This document shows, in pieces, positions 43,452 through 50,228 of a stretch of 52,424 nt of DNA. The position numbers were made by a program, and so were the translations under genes. The first letter of the stretch is position 1; every line of letters starts with the position of its first letter. A model generated the notes under the pieces. That model was given only the letters and a program-made list of their open reading frames with translations, made no database searches and was not told the origin of the DNA. This DNA is from Pseudomonadota bacterium (GTDB taxonomy: Bacteria; Pseudomonadota; Gammaproteobacteria; Burkholderiales; Usitatibacteraceae), in NCBI GenBank assembly GCA_029781595.1, contig JAKOWJ010000271.1, positions 1 through 52,424 on the forward strand. Direction: 5' to 3'.

Positions 43452-43654
43452 GCGGGAGCGCCGCCTGGCGTCCGGACCCGGTGCCGCTTTTCGTCGGCCC
43501 GGGCCAGCCCATCGGCATGCCGCAAGTGCGGAAGCGCCTGGCCTTGAGCCCATGCCTCGGGCGCCGCCCAGCCTGCCGCCACGATGGCGCGGAAGGCGAG
43601 ACGGCCGCTCGCCGCGAGAAGCGCCGAAGCCCTTGGCAATGCCTGAAGTTGCAT
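43448..43654 (-). CDS. Small 68-residue protein
   Basis: A frame from an ATG at 43654, preceded by AAAGGAAA, ends at a TGA overlapping the GNAT start (ATGA). The product has a weakly hydrophobic middle (ALLAASGRLAFRAIVAAGWA) and a basic tail. The good ribosome binding site and coupled stop make it plausible, but no homologue is recognised. Confidence 0.45.
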   Translation of the reverse strand: MQLQALPRASALLAASGRLAFRAIVAAGWAAPEAWAQGQALPHLRHADGLARADEKRHRVRTPGGAPA

Positions 43655-43730
43655 GGATTTCCTTTCCCGATTCACCGGCCCCGCGGCCGCCTTGACCGTT
43701 TCTGCCCGTTGGCCCGTTTGACGAATGCTC

Positions 43731-44549
43731 CTACTCCCCGGTCGCGGCCGCCTTGCGCTTCGCGTAGTGCCGCGCCTTCGACAGGTCCCCCTTGCCGCGG
43801 TACAGCGCCTCCAGCTCCTCGAAGACGTGCCGGTCCGGCTTGCCGGCGGCGTCCGCCTCCTTCTCGAGCGCGAGCTGGATCTGCAGCGCCTCGTCGGTCC
43901 GGGCAAGGCTGCGCAGCGTCCACGCCACCATCCATTTCGCGACGCGCGTGGCCTCGGCGTTCGTTCCGCGCTGCCGGATCGCCAGCGACTGCCGGAACTG
44001 CGCCAGCGCCTCGTCGTGGCGGCCCAGCTGGTGAAGGGCGTAGCCGGTGTTTTGGCGGATCGAAGCCTCCCATCGCCGGGCGTCGGGCTGCGGCGATGAC
44101 ACGGCGATGGCCAGCGCCGCCTCCGCCCACTTGAGCTGGTCGGCCGGCGCGGTGTCGACGAAGGCGAACATGTGGATCGCGTCGATCGCCAGGCCGTCGA
44201 GCCGGGCGGCCCGCGCGAGCTCGAGGGCCTGGTCGTAGGCCTGCCTCGCCTGCGCCGCCCTTTCCGGCGTGAGCGAGCCGGGCGGGTGGGCCGCGGACGC
44301 GAGCGTCCGGCCCCACTCGAGGTGGAAGCGCACCCGGGGCTCGGCGCCCGCGCCGGCGAGGGCAGGCTCCATCTCGCGCAGCACCTCGCGGGCCTTGTCG
44401 AACTGCTTTCGCAGGCCGTACGTGCGGGCGATCTGCGTGCGAAGGACGAGCGCGTCGTCGCCGCTCGCGCTCGCCAGTGCCGCCCTGAACCGCTGCTCGC
44501 TCACCTCGGGGCGCGAGAAGTCCCAGAGGGGCGTGAGGTCGATTGCCAT
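43731..44549 (-). CDS. Tetratricopeptide-repeat protein
   Basis: The 272-residue protein consists of TPR-like helical pairs, with clear units at TQIARTYGLRKQFDKAREVL, RQAYDQALELARAARLDGLA, NTGYALHQLGRHDEALAQFR and VAWTLRSLARTDEALQIQLA. TPR proteins mediate protein contacts. The ATG at 44549 follows AGGAGCTTCG; an upstream ATG at 44651 would overlap the previous gene and add a signal-like leader. Confidence 0.8.
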   Translation of the reverse strand: MAIDLTPLWDFSRPEVSEQRFRAALASASGDDALVLRTQIARTYGLRKQFDKAREVLREMEPALAGAGAEPRVRFHLEWGRTLASAAHPPGSLTPERAAQARQAYDQALELARAARLDGLAIDAIHMFAFVDTAPADQLKWAEAALAIAVSSPQPDARRWEASIRQNTGYALHQLGRHDEALAQFRQSLAIRQRGTNAEATRVAKWMVAWTLRSLARTDEALQIQLALEKEADAAGKPDRHVFEELEALYRGKGDLSKARHYAKRKAAATGE

Positions 44550-44619
44550 CGAAGCTCCTGGTGCGAAAGCAAGGCAGAGGCAGGCGAATGCGCGCGCGAG
44601 CCTTCGGAATGCCGAACGT

Positions 44620-44961
44620 TCACCCGCCGCCAGCGGACTCTTCCTCTCCATCGGGCTCACAATGCCACACTCCCCCGACGGATTCCCGGCTGGCGGACCA
44701 GCCGCGCGGAAGGGTGCCGAGCACGGCGATGGTGCTGTCCCGCTCGAACAGGCAGCCCAGGCAGACCACCAGGCATTCGTCATCATCGGCGATGTCGCCG
44801 TGGAAGAATTGCCAATCCCCGTCGGCGCCGTGAAAGGCCCGCAGGATGGGCAGCTTCTGCGACCAGAGACGCGCGGTCGTGAAACCGGCGCAATGGGGCG
44901 GGTCCGCGAAGGGCCAGGCCTGCGGCGGGAACGAGTGCGGGTGCTCGTCAACGGTTCGCAT
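44620..44961 (-). CDS. Conserved protein of unknown function
   Basis: The 113-residue protein has several conserved-looking motifs (HPHSFPPQAWPFADPPH, LPILRAFHGADGDWQFFHGD, DECLVVCLGCLFERDSTI, WSASRESVGGVWHCEPD) and four cysteines. It is soluble and probably cytosolic. The ATG at 44961 is preferred over 45033. I recall DWQF-type proteins of this sort as uncharacterised; no function can be given. Confidence 0.65.
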   Translation of the reverse strand: MRTVDEHPHSFPPQAWPFADPPHCAGFTTARLWSQKLPILRAFHGADGDWQFFHGDIADDDECLVVCLGCLFERDSTIAVLGTLPRGWSASRESVGGVWHCEPDGEEESAGGG

Positions 44962-45004
44962 GCACGACCTCCGGCACCTCGGGGGTTGGGCGGCGGCAAT
45001 CCGG

Positions 45005-45430
45005 CTAGCGCTGCCGCAGCACCAGCCAGGCAATCGCGGCTGCCGCGATCACCAGCAAGGCGATCCATTTTGCGGAAGAGGCGCGCGGAACCTCGCCCGG
45101 CGCCAAGCCCGGAGGACGGGCGAGGCTCACGCCTTCGTGCCGATCCACCAGCTCCTTGGCTTCCTTGAGCCCGAAGCCGGTTGCCTCGCGAACGAGCCGG
45201 ATCGCGCCGATCTTGTCGCCCGCCGCGAGCGCCGCCTTCGCTTTCGGAGGCAGCGCCGATGCAACGCTCACTTCGGGTGATGTGGCGGCACTCTCGACGA
45301 AGCCCTGCTCCACCGCCGCCTTGGCCTCGGCCAGGCCGAGAGCCGTGCGCGCCCTGAGCAGGCGGATCGCCTCCAGCTTGTCCTTTCGCGCGAGGGCAGC
45401 CTGGACGTCCGGCGGCAGGGGTTGGCGCAT
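45005..45430 (-). CDS. Double L7/L12-C-like protein with a C-terminal membrane anchor
   Basis: The 141-residue protein contains two copies of an L7/L12 C-terminal-like unit, LPPDVQAALARKDKLEAIRL (about residues 5-42) and ALPPKAKAALAAGDKIGAIR (about 59-96), each followed by the G(F)LGLxEAK helix. A proline-rich linker leads to a C-terminal TM helix (WIALLVIAAAAIAWLVL). It is not a ribosomal protein. It is the last gene before the integron cassette array and flanks attC-12. Confidence 0.75.
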   Translation of the reverse strand: MRQPLPPDVQAALARKDKLEAIRLLRARTALGLAEAKAAVEQGFVESAATSPEVSVASALPPKAKAALAAGDKIGAIRLVREATGFGLKEAKELVDRHEGVSLARPPGLAPGEVPRASSAKWIALLVIAAAAIAWLVLRQR

Positions 45431-45464
45431 GGCGGTAAAGGATGGCGAGGGAACGTAGGGGGCT

Positions 45465-45560
45465 GACTAGCGATTGCGTTCGACGGCAGGGTGCGAAGCC
45501 TTGGTCGCGGCCCGACGCGGCGGATAGGTGCCAATCGGCCGCTCGAACGAGCCATTAGAC
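45465..45560 (-). repeat. attC-12 (degenerate), distal end of array
   Basis: 96 bp; plus-strand ends are GACTAGC and ATTAGAC, so both core triplets (AAC and GTT) are mutated. The GGCCGCTCGAAC arm and the GACGCGG centre are still recognisable. The stop codon of the PhyH-like gene lies in it. This is the leftmost site of the array. Confidence 0.75.
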
Positions 45561-46235
45561 AGCATGCTTCCATTCCAAGCCATGTGGCAGCGCTGGCGGC
45601 CCGAACACCATGTGCAGCACCCGACGGCGCGACGGGACCTTCGCCTTGGATGACGCGTGCAGTAGCAAGGGGCGCATGAGGACTGCGTCACCGCTTCGCG
45701 CCAGGCAGGGCTCCGCGCCACGACCGGCGCGAAGCCTGAGCGCCTCCAATTCACTCAAGCGACCGCGCGTGTGAGACCCAGGCACAACTTCAAGCGGGCC
45801 GTTCCCGGCCCCGCAACTGTCGACATGCAACCGTACCGCGAGAAGGCGCTCCAGCAAAGCGTCCGGCGGTTGAACGAAGTCCATGCCTTCCTTGATGTAC
45901 CAGGCGCCGAGAGACGGATGTTCCAGCCTTCGACGAACGGGGATGGAGAGGTCCTGATGCAGGGCGACGAGCCAGTTGCGCTCCGCGGTCTTGTCGAAAA
46001 GGGTGCACTGAACCGCGATGGACGAATCCGGCAGCAGACCGGCGCGGATGAGGCGATCCTTCACGCGCTGAACGAGCGCACGGCACCACGGCTGGACGAG
46101 CAGCTTTCGAGTGCCTGCCCTCCGAAGGGCGAGGCGATCGATCGCCTTGGCGACAATGCAGACCTCTCGCGGCCCCGCCAATCCCGCCGCTATCGCGAAA
46201 CCGCGCTCCTCAAGATCCGTGGCGACCGTTCGCAT
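45555..46235 (-). CDS. PhyH-like dioxygenase (cassette gene)
   Basis: The 226-residue protein has a PhyH-like pattern: LHQDLSIPVRRR with the HxD pair, LEVVPGSHTRGRLSELEA, and LLHASSKAKVPSRRRVLHMV with the distal His and Arg for 2-oxoglutarate. The ATG at 46235 is only four bases from the attC-11 core. The TAA stop lies within attC-12. It is the last cassette of the array and shares the fold, but little sequence, with the PhyH gene at 33.5 kb. No ribosome binding site is visible, which is common for cassette genes. Confidence 0.8.
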   Translation of the reverse strand: MRTVATDLEERGFAIAAGLAGPREVCIVAKAIDRLALRRAGTRKLLVQPWCRALVQRVKDRLIRAGLLPDSSIAVQCTLFDKTAERNWLVALHQDLSIPVRRRLEHPSLGAWYIKEGMDFVQPPDALLERLLAVRLHVDSCGAGNGPLEVVPGSHTRGRLSELEALRLRAGRGAEPCLARSGDAVLMRPLLLHASSKAKVPSRRRVLHMVFGPPALPHGLEWKHAV

Positions 46236-46238
46236 GCG

Positions 46239-46334
46239 GTCTATGGATCGAGGTGAGTGGTCCGGCAATTTGTCATGGCCGCGGGAAGACGCGGGCCACC
46301 GACGAAAGACGGCCGCTCGAGCGATTTGTCAGGC
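46239..46334 (-). repeat. attC-11 (degenerate)
   Basis: 96 bp. Ends GTCTATG and GTCAGGC in place of GTCTAAC and GTTAGGC. The body (GATCGAGGTGAGTGGTCCGG, GACGCGG, GGCCGCTCGAGC) aligns along its whole length with intact sites. Confidence 0.8.
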
Positions 46335-46715
46335 GGCATTTTTCCTCCCGCTCACTGCGAACAGGATGAAGGCGCCGAGCAACAGGGCGACGGCAGCCCA
46401 TGCGCGAACCACCCAGGCGCCGCCGCTGGACCACCAGCCAAGGACCACCTGGGCGAACTGAAGGCCAACAACGGGAGTGAGCGCGCCTCCCACGACAATG
46501 AGCACGCCCAGGCCGCGGAGTAGTCGCGGGAAGCGGGAGACGGGGGCCGCCAACACGAGCACCACACCGAATGCGACTCGAACGACCGCGGCGAAGTAGA
46601 TCACCGGCGGCTCCTGAAACATGCGAACCGCAGCCACGAACGTGTCAGGGGACGCGAGGCCGGCGAGCCCTTGGACCAGTATGAGGAGCCCGATCACCAA
46701 TGCCGCGATTGTCAC
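46329..46715 (-). CDS. Four-TM membrane protein (cassette gene)
   Basis: The 128-residue product has four hydrophobic segments (about residues 2-20, 37-57, 70-92 and 100-122), with a basic tail (SGRKNAA). It starts at a GTG at 46715 with a GGAGG ribosome binding site seven bases before. The TGA stop lies in attC-11. It resembles small DoxX-like membrane proteins in layout only; no family is assigned. Confidence 0.7.
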   Translation of the reverse strand: MTIAALVIGLLILVQGLAGLASPDTFVAAVRMFQEPPVIYFAAVVRVAFGVVLVLAAPVSRFPRLLRGLGVLIVVGGALTPVVGLQFAQVVLGWWSSGGAWVVRAWAAVALLLGAFILFAVSGRKNAA

Positions 46716-46732
46716 GTTGCGTCCTCCATTTC

Positions 46733-46813
46733 GCCTAGCGAGAAAGGCTGCCTGCGACTGCGGCGGGGGCAAAGGGCCGCCGGCGGGCGTCCGTGCCGAC
46801 CTCCGGGTCAAGC
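46733..46813 (-). repeat. attC-10 (degenerate, 81 bp)
   Basis: Ends GCCTAGC and GTCAAGC, one or two changes from GCCTAAC and GTTAAGC. The centre is GC-rich and unlike the 96-bp sites. The exporter stop codon lies in the right end, as for other cassettes, which supports the call. Confidence 0.5.
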
Positions 46814-47161
46814 CGCATTCTCGCCGCCGAGGAGCTTGAGGCCGACGATGCCGCAAACGATGAGCGCGATGCAACCGATGCGCGCGACAGTGAGGGACTC
46901 GCCGAAGAGCACGATACCGAGCACGGCGGCCCCGACTGCGCCAACCCCGGTCCAGACGGCGTAGGCCGTCCCGACCGGCAGTTGCCGCAACGCCAGCCCG
47001 AGCAGCCAGAAGCTGAGGCCGGCCGCGATCAGCGTGATTGCGGTGAAGCCGTTCCTGGTGAACCCCTGCGAGGCCTTCATGCTTACGGCCCAGACGATTT
47101 CCAGCAGGCCGGCGACAAGAAGAAGCACCCACGCGAGGTTTGGTGAGAGTGTGATGGGCAT
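46808..47161 (-). CDS. Gdx/SugE-type small multidrug resistance exporter (cassette gene)
   Basis: The 117-residue protein has the SMR four-TM pattern with Glu21 (LLEIVWAVSMK) as the essential membrane acid, GFTRNGFTAIT, VGTAYAVWTGVGAVGAAVLG and the closing LIVCGIVGLKLLGG. The AVSMKASQGFT and TAYAVWTGVGAVGAA segments resemble Gdx (SugE), a guanidinium exporter, more than EmrE/QacE. Members exchange protons for guanidinium, or export quaternary ammonium ions. SMR genes are frequent integron cassettes. I see no guanidine riboswitch, but only about 56 bases precede the gene. Confidence 0.9.
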   Translation of the reverse strand: MPITLSPNLAWVLLLVAGLLEIVWAVSMKASQGFTRNGFTAITLIAAGLSFWLLGLALRQLPVGTAYAVWTGVGAVGAAVLGIVLFGESLTVARIGCIALIVCGIVGLKLLGGENAA

Positions 47162-47217
47162 GGTCAGTCCCGGTTGGTTGTCCTGCTAATGAACGGCGTG
47201 GAATGTTCCGGCGTGCG

Positions 47218-47286
47218 GCCTAACGTTCGACATGAGAGGCGGCGCCTGGCTTGCCGGGCGACGTCCCTGCGCTGGAGGAGTCAGGC
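47218..47286 (-). repeat. attC-9 (divergent, 69 bp)
   Basis: Plus-strand ends are GCCTAAC and GTCAGGC; the body (CGACATGAGAGGCGGCGCC, then GGCTTGCCGGGC) has a different sequence from the 96-bp sites. The HAD gene stop lies at its right end. Probably acquired with its cassette from a different integron type. Confidence 0.6.
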
Positions 47287-47913
47287 ATCGCCGGCCTCGA
47301 CGCCGTGTGCCTCGAGTGCCGCGAACAACCCGTCGAAATCCTGCCGCTCGTCATCGAAATGGATCGTCGTGATGCCGATCGAACCCGGGGCAACGAGATT
47401 TTCGCGATCGTTGTCGATGAAGATGCACTCGTGCGGATCGATGCCCAGGCGATGCAAGGCGGCCAGGAATATCTTCGGATCCTCCTTGCCAACGCCAACC
47501 TCTGCCGAGACCACTATCGGGTCGAACAGCGAGGGCAGGTCGTGAAGCTGCTTGAGGCAGTCGATCCGGTCCTTCTTGTTGTCGGTCACGATCCCGACCG
47601 CGCGCCCTGCATGAAGCCTCCTGGCCAGCCCCAGCATGCGTGCGTTCAGTGGAGTGCTTTCGAACGCCTCCCGGAGCGCGCCGATGCTCACCTCCTGCCC
47701 CAGGGCACGGCAGAGCTCCGCCCATGTCCGTTCGTGGGTCGTCCTTCCGAGCGTGAGGTCGTCATTGAATCGGCGGAAGACGGATTGCACTCGCGAGAGT
47801 TCGATGCCGGTGTGGGCGCTCAAGTAGCGGGTGGTCGTGAGCGATCCGGTCTTGTCCGTGGTGAGCACACCGTCGAAGTCGAACAGGACGGCCTTGATCG
47901 GCGGTGGCTGCAA
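47281..47913 (-). CDS. HAD-superfamily phosphatase (cassette gene)
   Basis: The 210-residue protein has HAD motif I (VLFDFDGVLT, D12 and D14), motif II T110 in VTDNKKDR, the motif III lysine (K143 in VGVGKEDPK) and motif IV D167/D169 in FIDNDRENL. The cap is helical, the pattern of beta-phosphoglucomutase or phosphoglycolate-phosphatase relatives. It starts at a TTG 12 bases from the attC-8 core; no ATG is nearby. Substrate unknown. Confidence 0.85.
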   Translation of the reverse strand: MQPPPIKAVLFDFDGVLTTDKTGSLTTTRYLSAHTGIELSRVQSVFRRFNDDLTLGRTTHERTWAELCRALGQEVSIGALREAFESTPLNARMLGLARRLHAGRAVGIVTDNKKDRIDCLKQLHDLPSLFDPIVVSAEVGVGKEDPKIFLAALHRLGIDPHECIFIDNDRENLVAPGSIGITTIHFDDERQDFDGLFAALEAHGVEAGDA

Positions 47914-47924
47914 TTGCGATGCCT

Positions 47925-48004
47925 ACCTAACGACTAAGTTGAACGGCGGCGCCCGGAGCGGGACGCGACGGGTGCGCTTCGTCCGTTCGAACGCGTTGTT
48001 GGAG
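47925..48004 (-). repeat. attC-8 (80 bp, right core GTTGGAG)
   Basis: Ends ACCTAAC and GTTGGAG. Shares GTTCGAACGCGTTGTT with the 96-bp family but has a shorter centre (GGCGGCGCCCGGAGCGGGAC). The last 23 codons of the BrnA antitoxin are read through it. Confidence 0.75.
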
Positions 48005-48236
48005 GTTGCGCGTATGCATCCACGTAGGCATCGAGCAGCTGCCTGATCATCCGCTGATACTGGGTTTGATTCTTCGCCGCGTGGGCCTTGAAAAACTCGA
48101 CGCTTCGTTTGCTGAGGGCGATTGTTACCTTTACTCCTTCATCACGAAAAGCGAGTTGATGAGGCGGGGGAAGGAAATCCGGCACAACCCGATAGTCTCC
48201 GATCGGCTCATTCGTGTATTTGGTTTTCGCGGTCAT
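47934..48236 (-). CDS. brnA: BrnA-like ribbon-helix-helix antitoxin (cassette gene)
   Basis: The 100-residue protein begins MTAKTKYTNEPIGDYRVVPD and has a ribbon-helix-helix core (VKVTIALSKRSVEFFKAHAA, then YQRMIRQLLDAYVD, about residues 35-72). This is the BrnA/CopG-type DNA-binding fold that neutralises BrnT and represses the operon. From about residue 78 it is encoded by attC-8, giving the tail TTRSNGRSAPVASRSGRRRS, so its C terminus is integron-derived. The ATG at 48236 overlaps the brnT end by 29 bases. Confidence 0.85.
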   Translation of the reverse strand: MTAKTKYTNEPIGDYRVVPDFLPPPHQLAFRDEGVKVTIALSKRSVEFFKAHAAKNQTQYQRMIRQLLDAYVDAYAQPPTTRSNGRSAPVASRSGRRRST

Positions 48237-48498
48237 AGATGGCTTTCCCCTTGCGCCAGAAGCCGGCGCCAAAGATCCTGATGACGCCGCCTCGATACGT
48301 GAAGCGGACTGTCAAGACTCCTCGATCAACGCGCCCGAAGCAGAAAAAGCGCTTCTCCTTGGTGCTGTGATCCAGGTCCTCGGCCATGACGCGCATAGAG
48401 TCAGCGAAAGCGTATTGAGCTTCCGCGAACGAAACGCGGTGTTTCCGTTGATTCTCGAGGTCCTTTGCAGGATCCCACTCGAAGGGCGTCAAGGCCAT
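48208..48498 (-). CDS. brnT: BrnT-like toxin (cassette gene)
   Basis: The 96-residue protein has the BrnT pattern: FEWDPAKDLENQRKHRVSFA, then DLDHSTKEKRFFCFGRVDRG and IRIFGAGFWRKGKAIYD. BrnT is a RelE-fold RNase toxin, paired with BrnA. The gene lies upstream of brnA with a translational overlap, the usual order. A palindrome 18 bases upstream of the ATG may be the BrnA operator. The C-terminal REE-type ending is partly diverged, so activity should be tested. Confidence 0.85.
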   Translation of the reverse strand: MALTPFEWDPAKDLENQRKHRVSFAEAQYAFADSMRVMAEDLDHSTKEKRFFCFGRVDRGVLTVRFTYRGGVIRIFGAGFWRKGKAIYDRENQIHE

Positions 48499-48883
48499 GC
48501 AAGCAGCTTATCACTGATATGGCTTTTGCGCCATATCGGCTTATGGCTAGGCACCCTGCTTCTGGCGCGACCTCTAACGAGCTATCAGGCTCGTTGAGAT
48601 CGAGAGCGCACCACGCAAACGGGCAATTGGAGGGCTGCCGATGGCGGCATGAAACAGGTCAGACCGGCGTTCGGAAAACCTGATCAACTCCCGGGTCTCC
48701 TTCAAGACCGACTAACGATCGAGGACCGAACGCGCGGCTTGCATTCGGGCCAGGAGGCCGCGGGCCTCCGTTTACATAAGGCCGTTTATAGACACGCAGT
48801 CCGACCTCGTTTCATTTCGCGCCGTTTCGAAGCAGCCCCGAAAGGAAGATCGGATCGACAAAAATCTTGACTGAACGGGAAGT
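48499..48883. other. Non-coding stretch upstream of brnTA with decayed attC-like boxes
   Basis: 385 bp with no convincing coding frame. It holds the palindrome at 48516-48537, an ACGAGC/GCTCGT hairpin (48577-48594), and two possible decayed attC pairs, 48572-48664 (CTCTAAC ... GTCAGAC) and 48710-48793 (GACTAAC ... TATAGAC). It may be the brnTA promoter region plus one or more dead, gene-less cassettes. Confidence 0.5.
48516..48537. promoter_or_regulatory. Palindrome upstream of brnT, candidate BrnA operator
   Basis: GATATGGC and GCCATATC are exact 8-base arms around TTTTGC, centred about 30 bases upstream of the brnT ATG. BrnT-BrnA complexes are known to bind and repress their own promoter, so this is a natural operator candidate. 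Confidence 0.45.
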
Positions 48884-48979
48884 CCTTATAGACCTAGTTG
48901 AGCGGCCGGGCACCATGCCTCGGCCGCGGGAAGACGCGGCCCGCAACTGCCAACCGGCCGCTCGAACGCGTTGTTAGAC
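48884..48979 (-). repeat. attC-7 (left core destroyed)
   Basis: 96 bp. Right end GTTAGAC is intact; the left core, normally CTAAC, reads CCTTATA, so AAC is lost. The body is almost identical to attC-5 (CTAGTTGAGCGGCCGGGCAC). This marks the transition to the decayed left half of the array. Confidence 0.85.
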
Positions 48980-48986
48980 AGCATTT

Positions 48987-49268
48987 TCATAAGCACACTC
49001 CTCGCGTGCATGAGATGGTCAGTGCGACCGCAAGGTTTGACACAATGATCGCTCCGAGAACAACTACGGACGCTGTGGCTGGCCACCACTTTGCACGGGG
49101 CGTCTTTTTCACCCAGCGATAGGCACCAAGGCCCCAAAGGGCGAAGCTCAAGCCCCAGGGCACGAGGTCGAGCCAATCATTGTGATGAAGAAACTCGTCC
49201 TGTGGCCAAACAGTGACGAGCAGGGCGAATGCAACGATTGCTCCAAAGAATGCGGCGACGGTTCTCAA
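48987..49268 (-). CDS. Small membrane protein (cassette gene)
   Basis: The 93-residue product has three hydrophobic segments (about residues 3-20, 33-51 and 64-85) and ends with two cysteines (SCTRGVCL). It starts at a TTG at 49268, just inside the attC-6 boundary. No family recognised. No ribosome binding site is evident. Confidence 0.6.
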   Translation of the reverse strand: MRTVAAFFGAIVAFALLVTVWPQDEFLHHNDWLDLVPWGLSFALWGLGAYRWVKKTPRAKWWPATASVVVLGAIIVSNLAVALTISCTRGVCL

Positions 49269-49272
49269 TGCT

Positions 49273-49368
49273 GTCTAACGACCCAGTTGAGCGGCCGCAC
49301 ACCGACCGCCTTGCCGCGCGAGACGCGGCCCACGATGTTTCACGGCCCGCTCGAACGCGTTGTTAGGT
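49273..49368 (-). repeat. attC-6 (intact cores)
   Basis: 96 bp, ends GTCTAAC and GTTAGGT, with GTTGAGCGGCC and GCCCGCTCGAAC arms. Confidence 0.9.
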
Positions 49369-49369
49369 G

Positions 49370-49654
49370 TCACGACGTTTCCTCTGGGATTGCGGGCGGT
49401 TGCCACGGCTCAAGCGCGAACCCCCGATTCGTCAGATTGCGGCGCGCCTCTCCAACAATGAACGCAAGCCCGTCTGGTTCCCTCAACCGCCGCACCAATG
49501 CTTCTTCGACACGGAGGAGCGGCTCGTCAGTGGGCGAGAACACTCGAAAGCGCACCTTCTGTTCGTGATCGAATTCTTCGACGGCGCACCGTAGCGGTTT
49601 GAACGCGCCCTCAATAGAACGAAGAATTATCGCGAGTTCCAGGCCCTTGTTCAT
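49370..49654 (-). CDS. Small soluble protein (cassette gene)
   Basis: The 94-residue protein starts at an ATG at 49654 (NKGLELAIILRSIEGAFKPL) with a GAGG ribosome binding site. It has a mixed alpha/beta pattern (KVRFRVFSPTDEPLLRVEEA). No family recognised. The TGA stop is two bases from the attC-6 core. Confidence 0.6.
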   Translation of the reverse strand: MNKGLELAIILRSIEGAFKPLRCAVEEFDHEQKVRFRVFSPTDEPLLRVEEALVRRLREPDGLAFIVGEARRNLTNRGFALEPWQPPAIPEETS

Positions 49655-49672
49655 GGCGATGCCCCTCGTGAC

Positions 49673-49768
49673 ACCTAACGACCTAGTTGAGCGGCCGGGC
49701 ACAACGCCTCGGCCGCGGCCAGACGCGGCCCGCAGGTGCCAACCGGCCGCTCGAACGCGTTGTTAGAC
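49673..49768 (-). repeat. attC-5 (intact cores)
   Basis: 96 bp, ends ACCTAAC and GTTAGAC; nearly identical in body to attC-7. Confidence 0.92.
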
Positions 49769-50101
49769 ATCAATCTTTGCGCTCCACTTAACTTGCCCAG
49801 TGGAGGAGTCGATAAGCACCCCAAAGTGACCCCCTGGCCTTGCTGGAACCAAATGCACCATGACCCACCAGTCGCAATCCTTTCGCGAGAGCACAATTTC
49901 GAATTGACCTCGAGCGAGCTTAGTACCCTGTCGCTCAACCTCTGCGACCGCAATCTGTTCGAGCTGTGCACGTGACGACACAGCGGGGTTTGCTGGGCAT
50001 GAAAGCTGGGGCGGCGGAGGTGGCGGCGCGATGGTGGTCGCAAACGCCTGCCCGAAAAGCGACACCGTGGACATCGCTATGACCCCATACCGTGTGCGCA
50101 T
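49763..50101 (-). CDS. Secreted protein (cassette gene)
   Basis: The 112-residue product has a signal peptide (residues 1-22, about MSTVSLFGQAFA) followed by a proline run (PPPPPPQ) and a short mature domain with two cysteines (LSCPANP and RKDCDWW) and FGVLIDSSTGQVKWSAK. The domain looks like a small PepSY-like sandwich, but this is uncertain. The TAA stop is within the attC-5 core. A later ATG at 50074 is possible. Confidence 0.65.
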   Translation of the reverse strand: MRTRYGVIAMSTVSLFGQAFATTIAPPPPPPQLSCPANPAVSSRAQLEQIAVAEVERQGTKLARGQFEIVLSRKDCDWWVMVHLVPARPGGHFGVLIDSSTGQVKWSAKIDV

Positions 50102-50122
50102 CGAGGTGTCTGCCCGATTGAT

Positions 50123-50218
50123 GTCTAACGATCGAGTTGAGCGGCCGGCCACGATGCGTCGGCCGCGGACAGACGCGGCCCACTTACGACCCGCGGCCGC
50201 TCGAACGCGTTGTTAGGC
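50123..50218 (-). repeat. attC-4 (intact cores)
   Basis: 96 bp, ends GTCTAAC and GTTAGGC. The centre differs from attC-5 (GCCACGATGCGTCGG, TTACGACCCGC), while the arms match. Confidence 0.92.
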
Positions 50219-50228
50219 GTCAATTGTT

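Noticed and set aside
45005-45430. Ribosomal protein L7/L12 gene
   Set aside because: Two C-domain-like units and a C-terminal membrane helix, with no N-terminal dimerisation domain or ribosomal operon context.
46808-47217. Guanidine riboswitch before the Gdx-like gene
   Set aside because: Only about 56 bases lie between attC-9 and the start codon, and no conserved riboswitch motif was seen.
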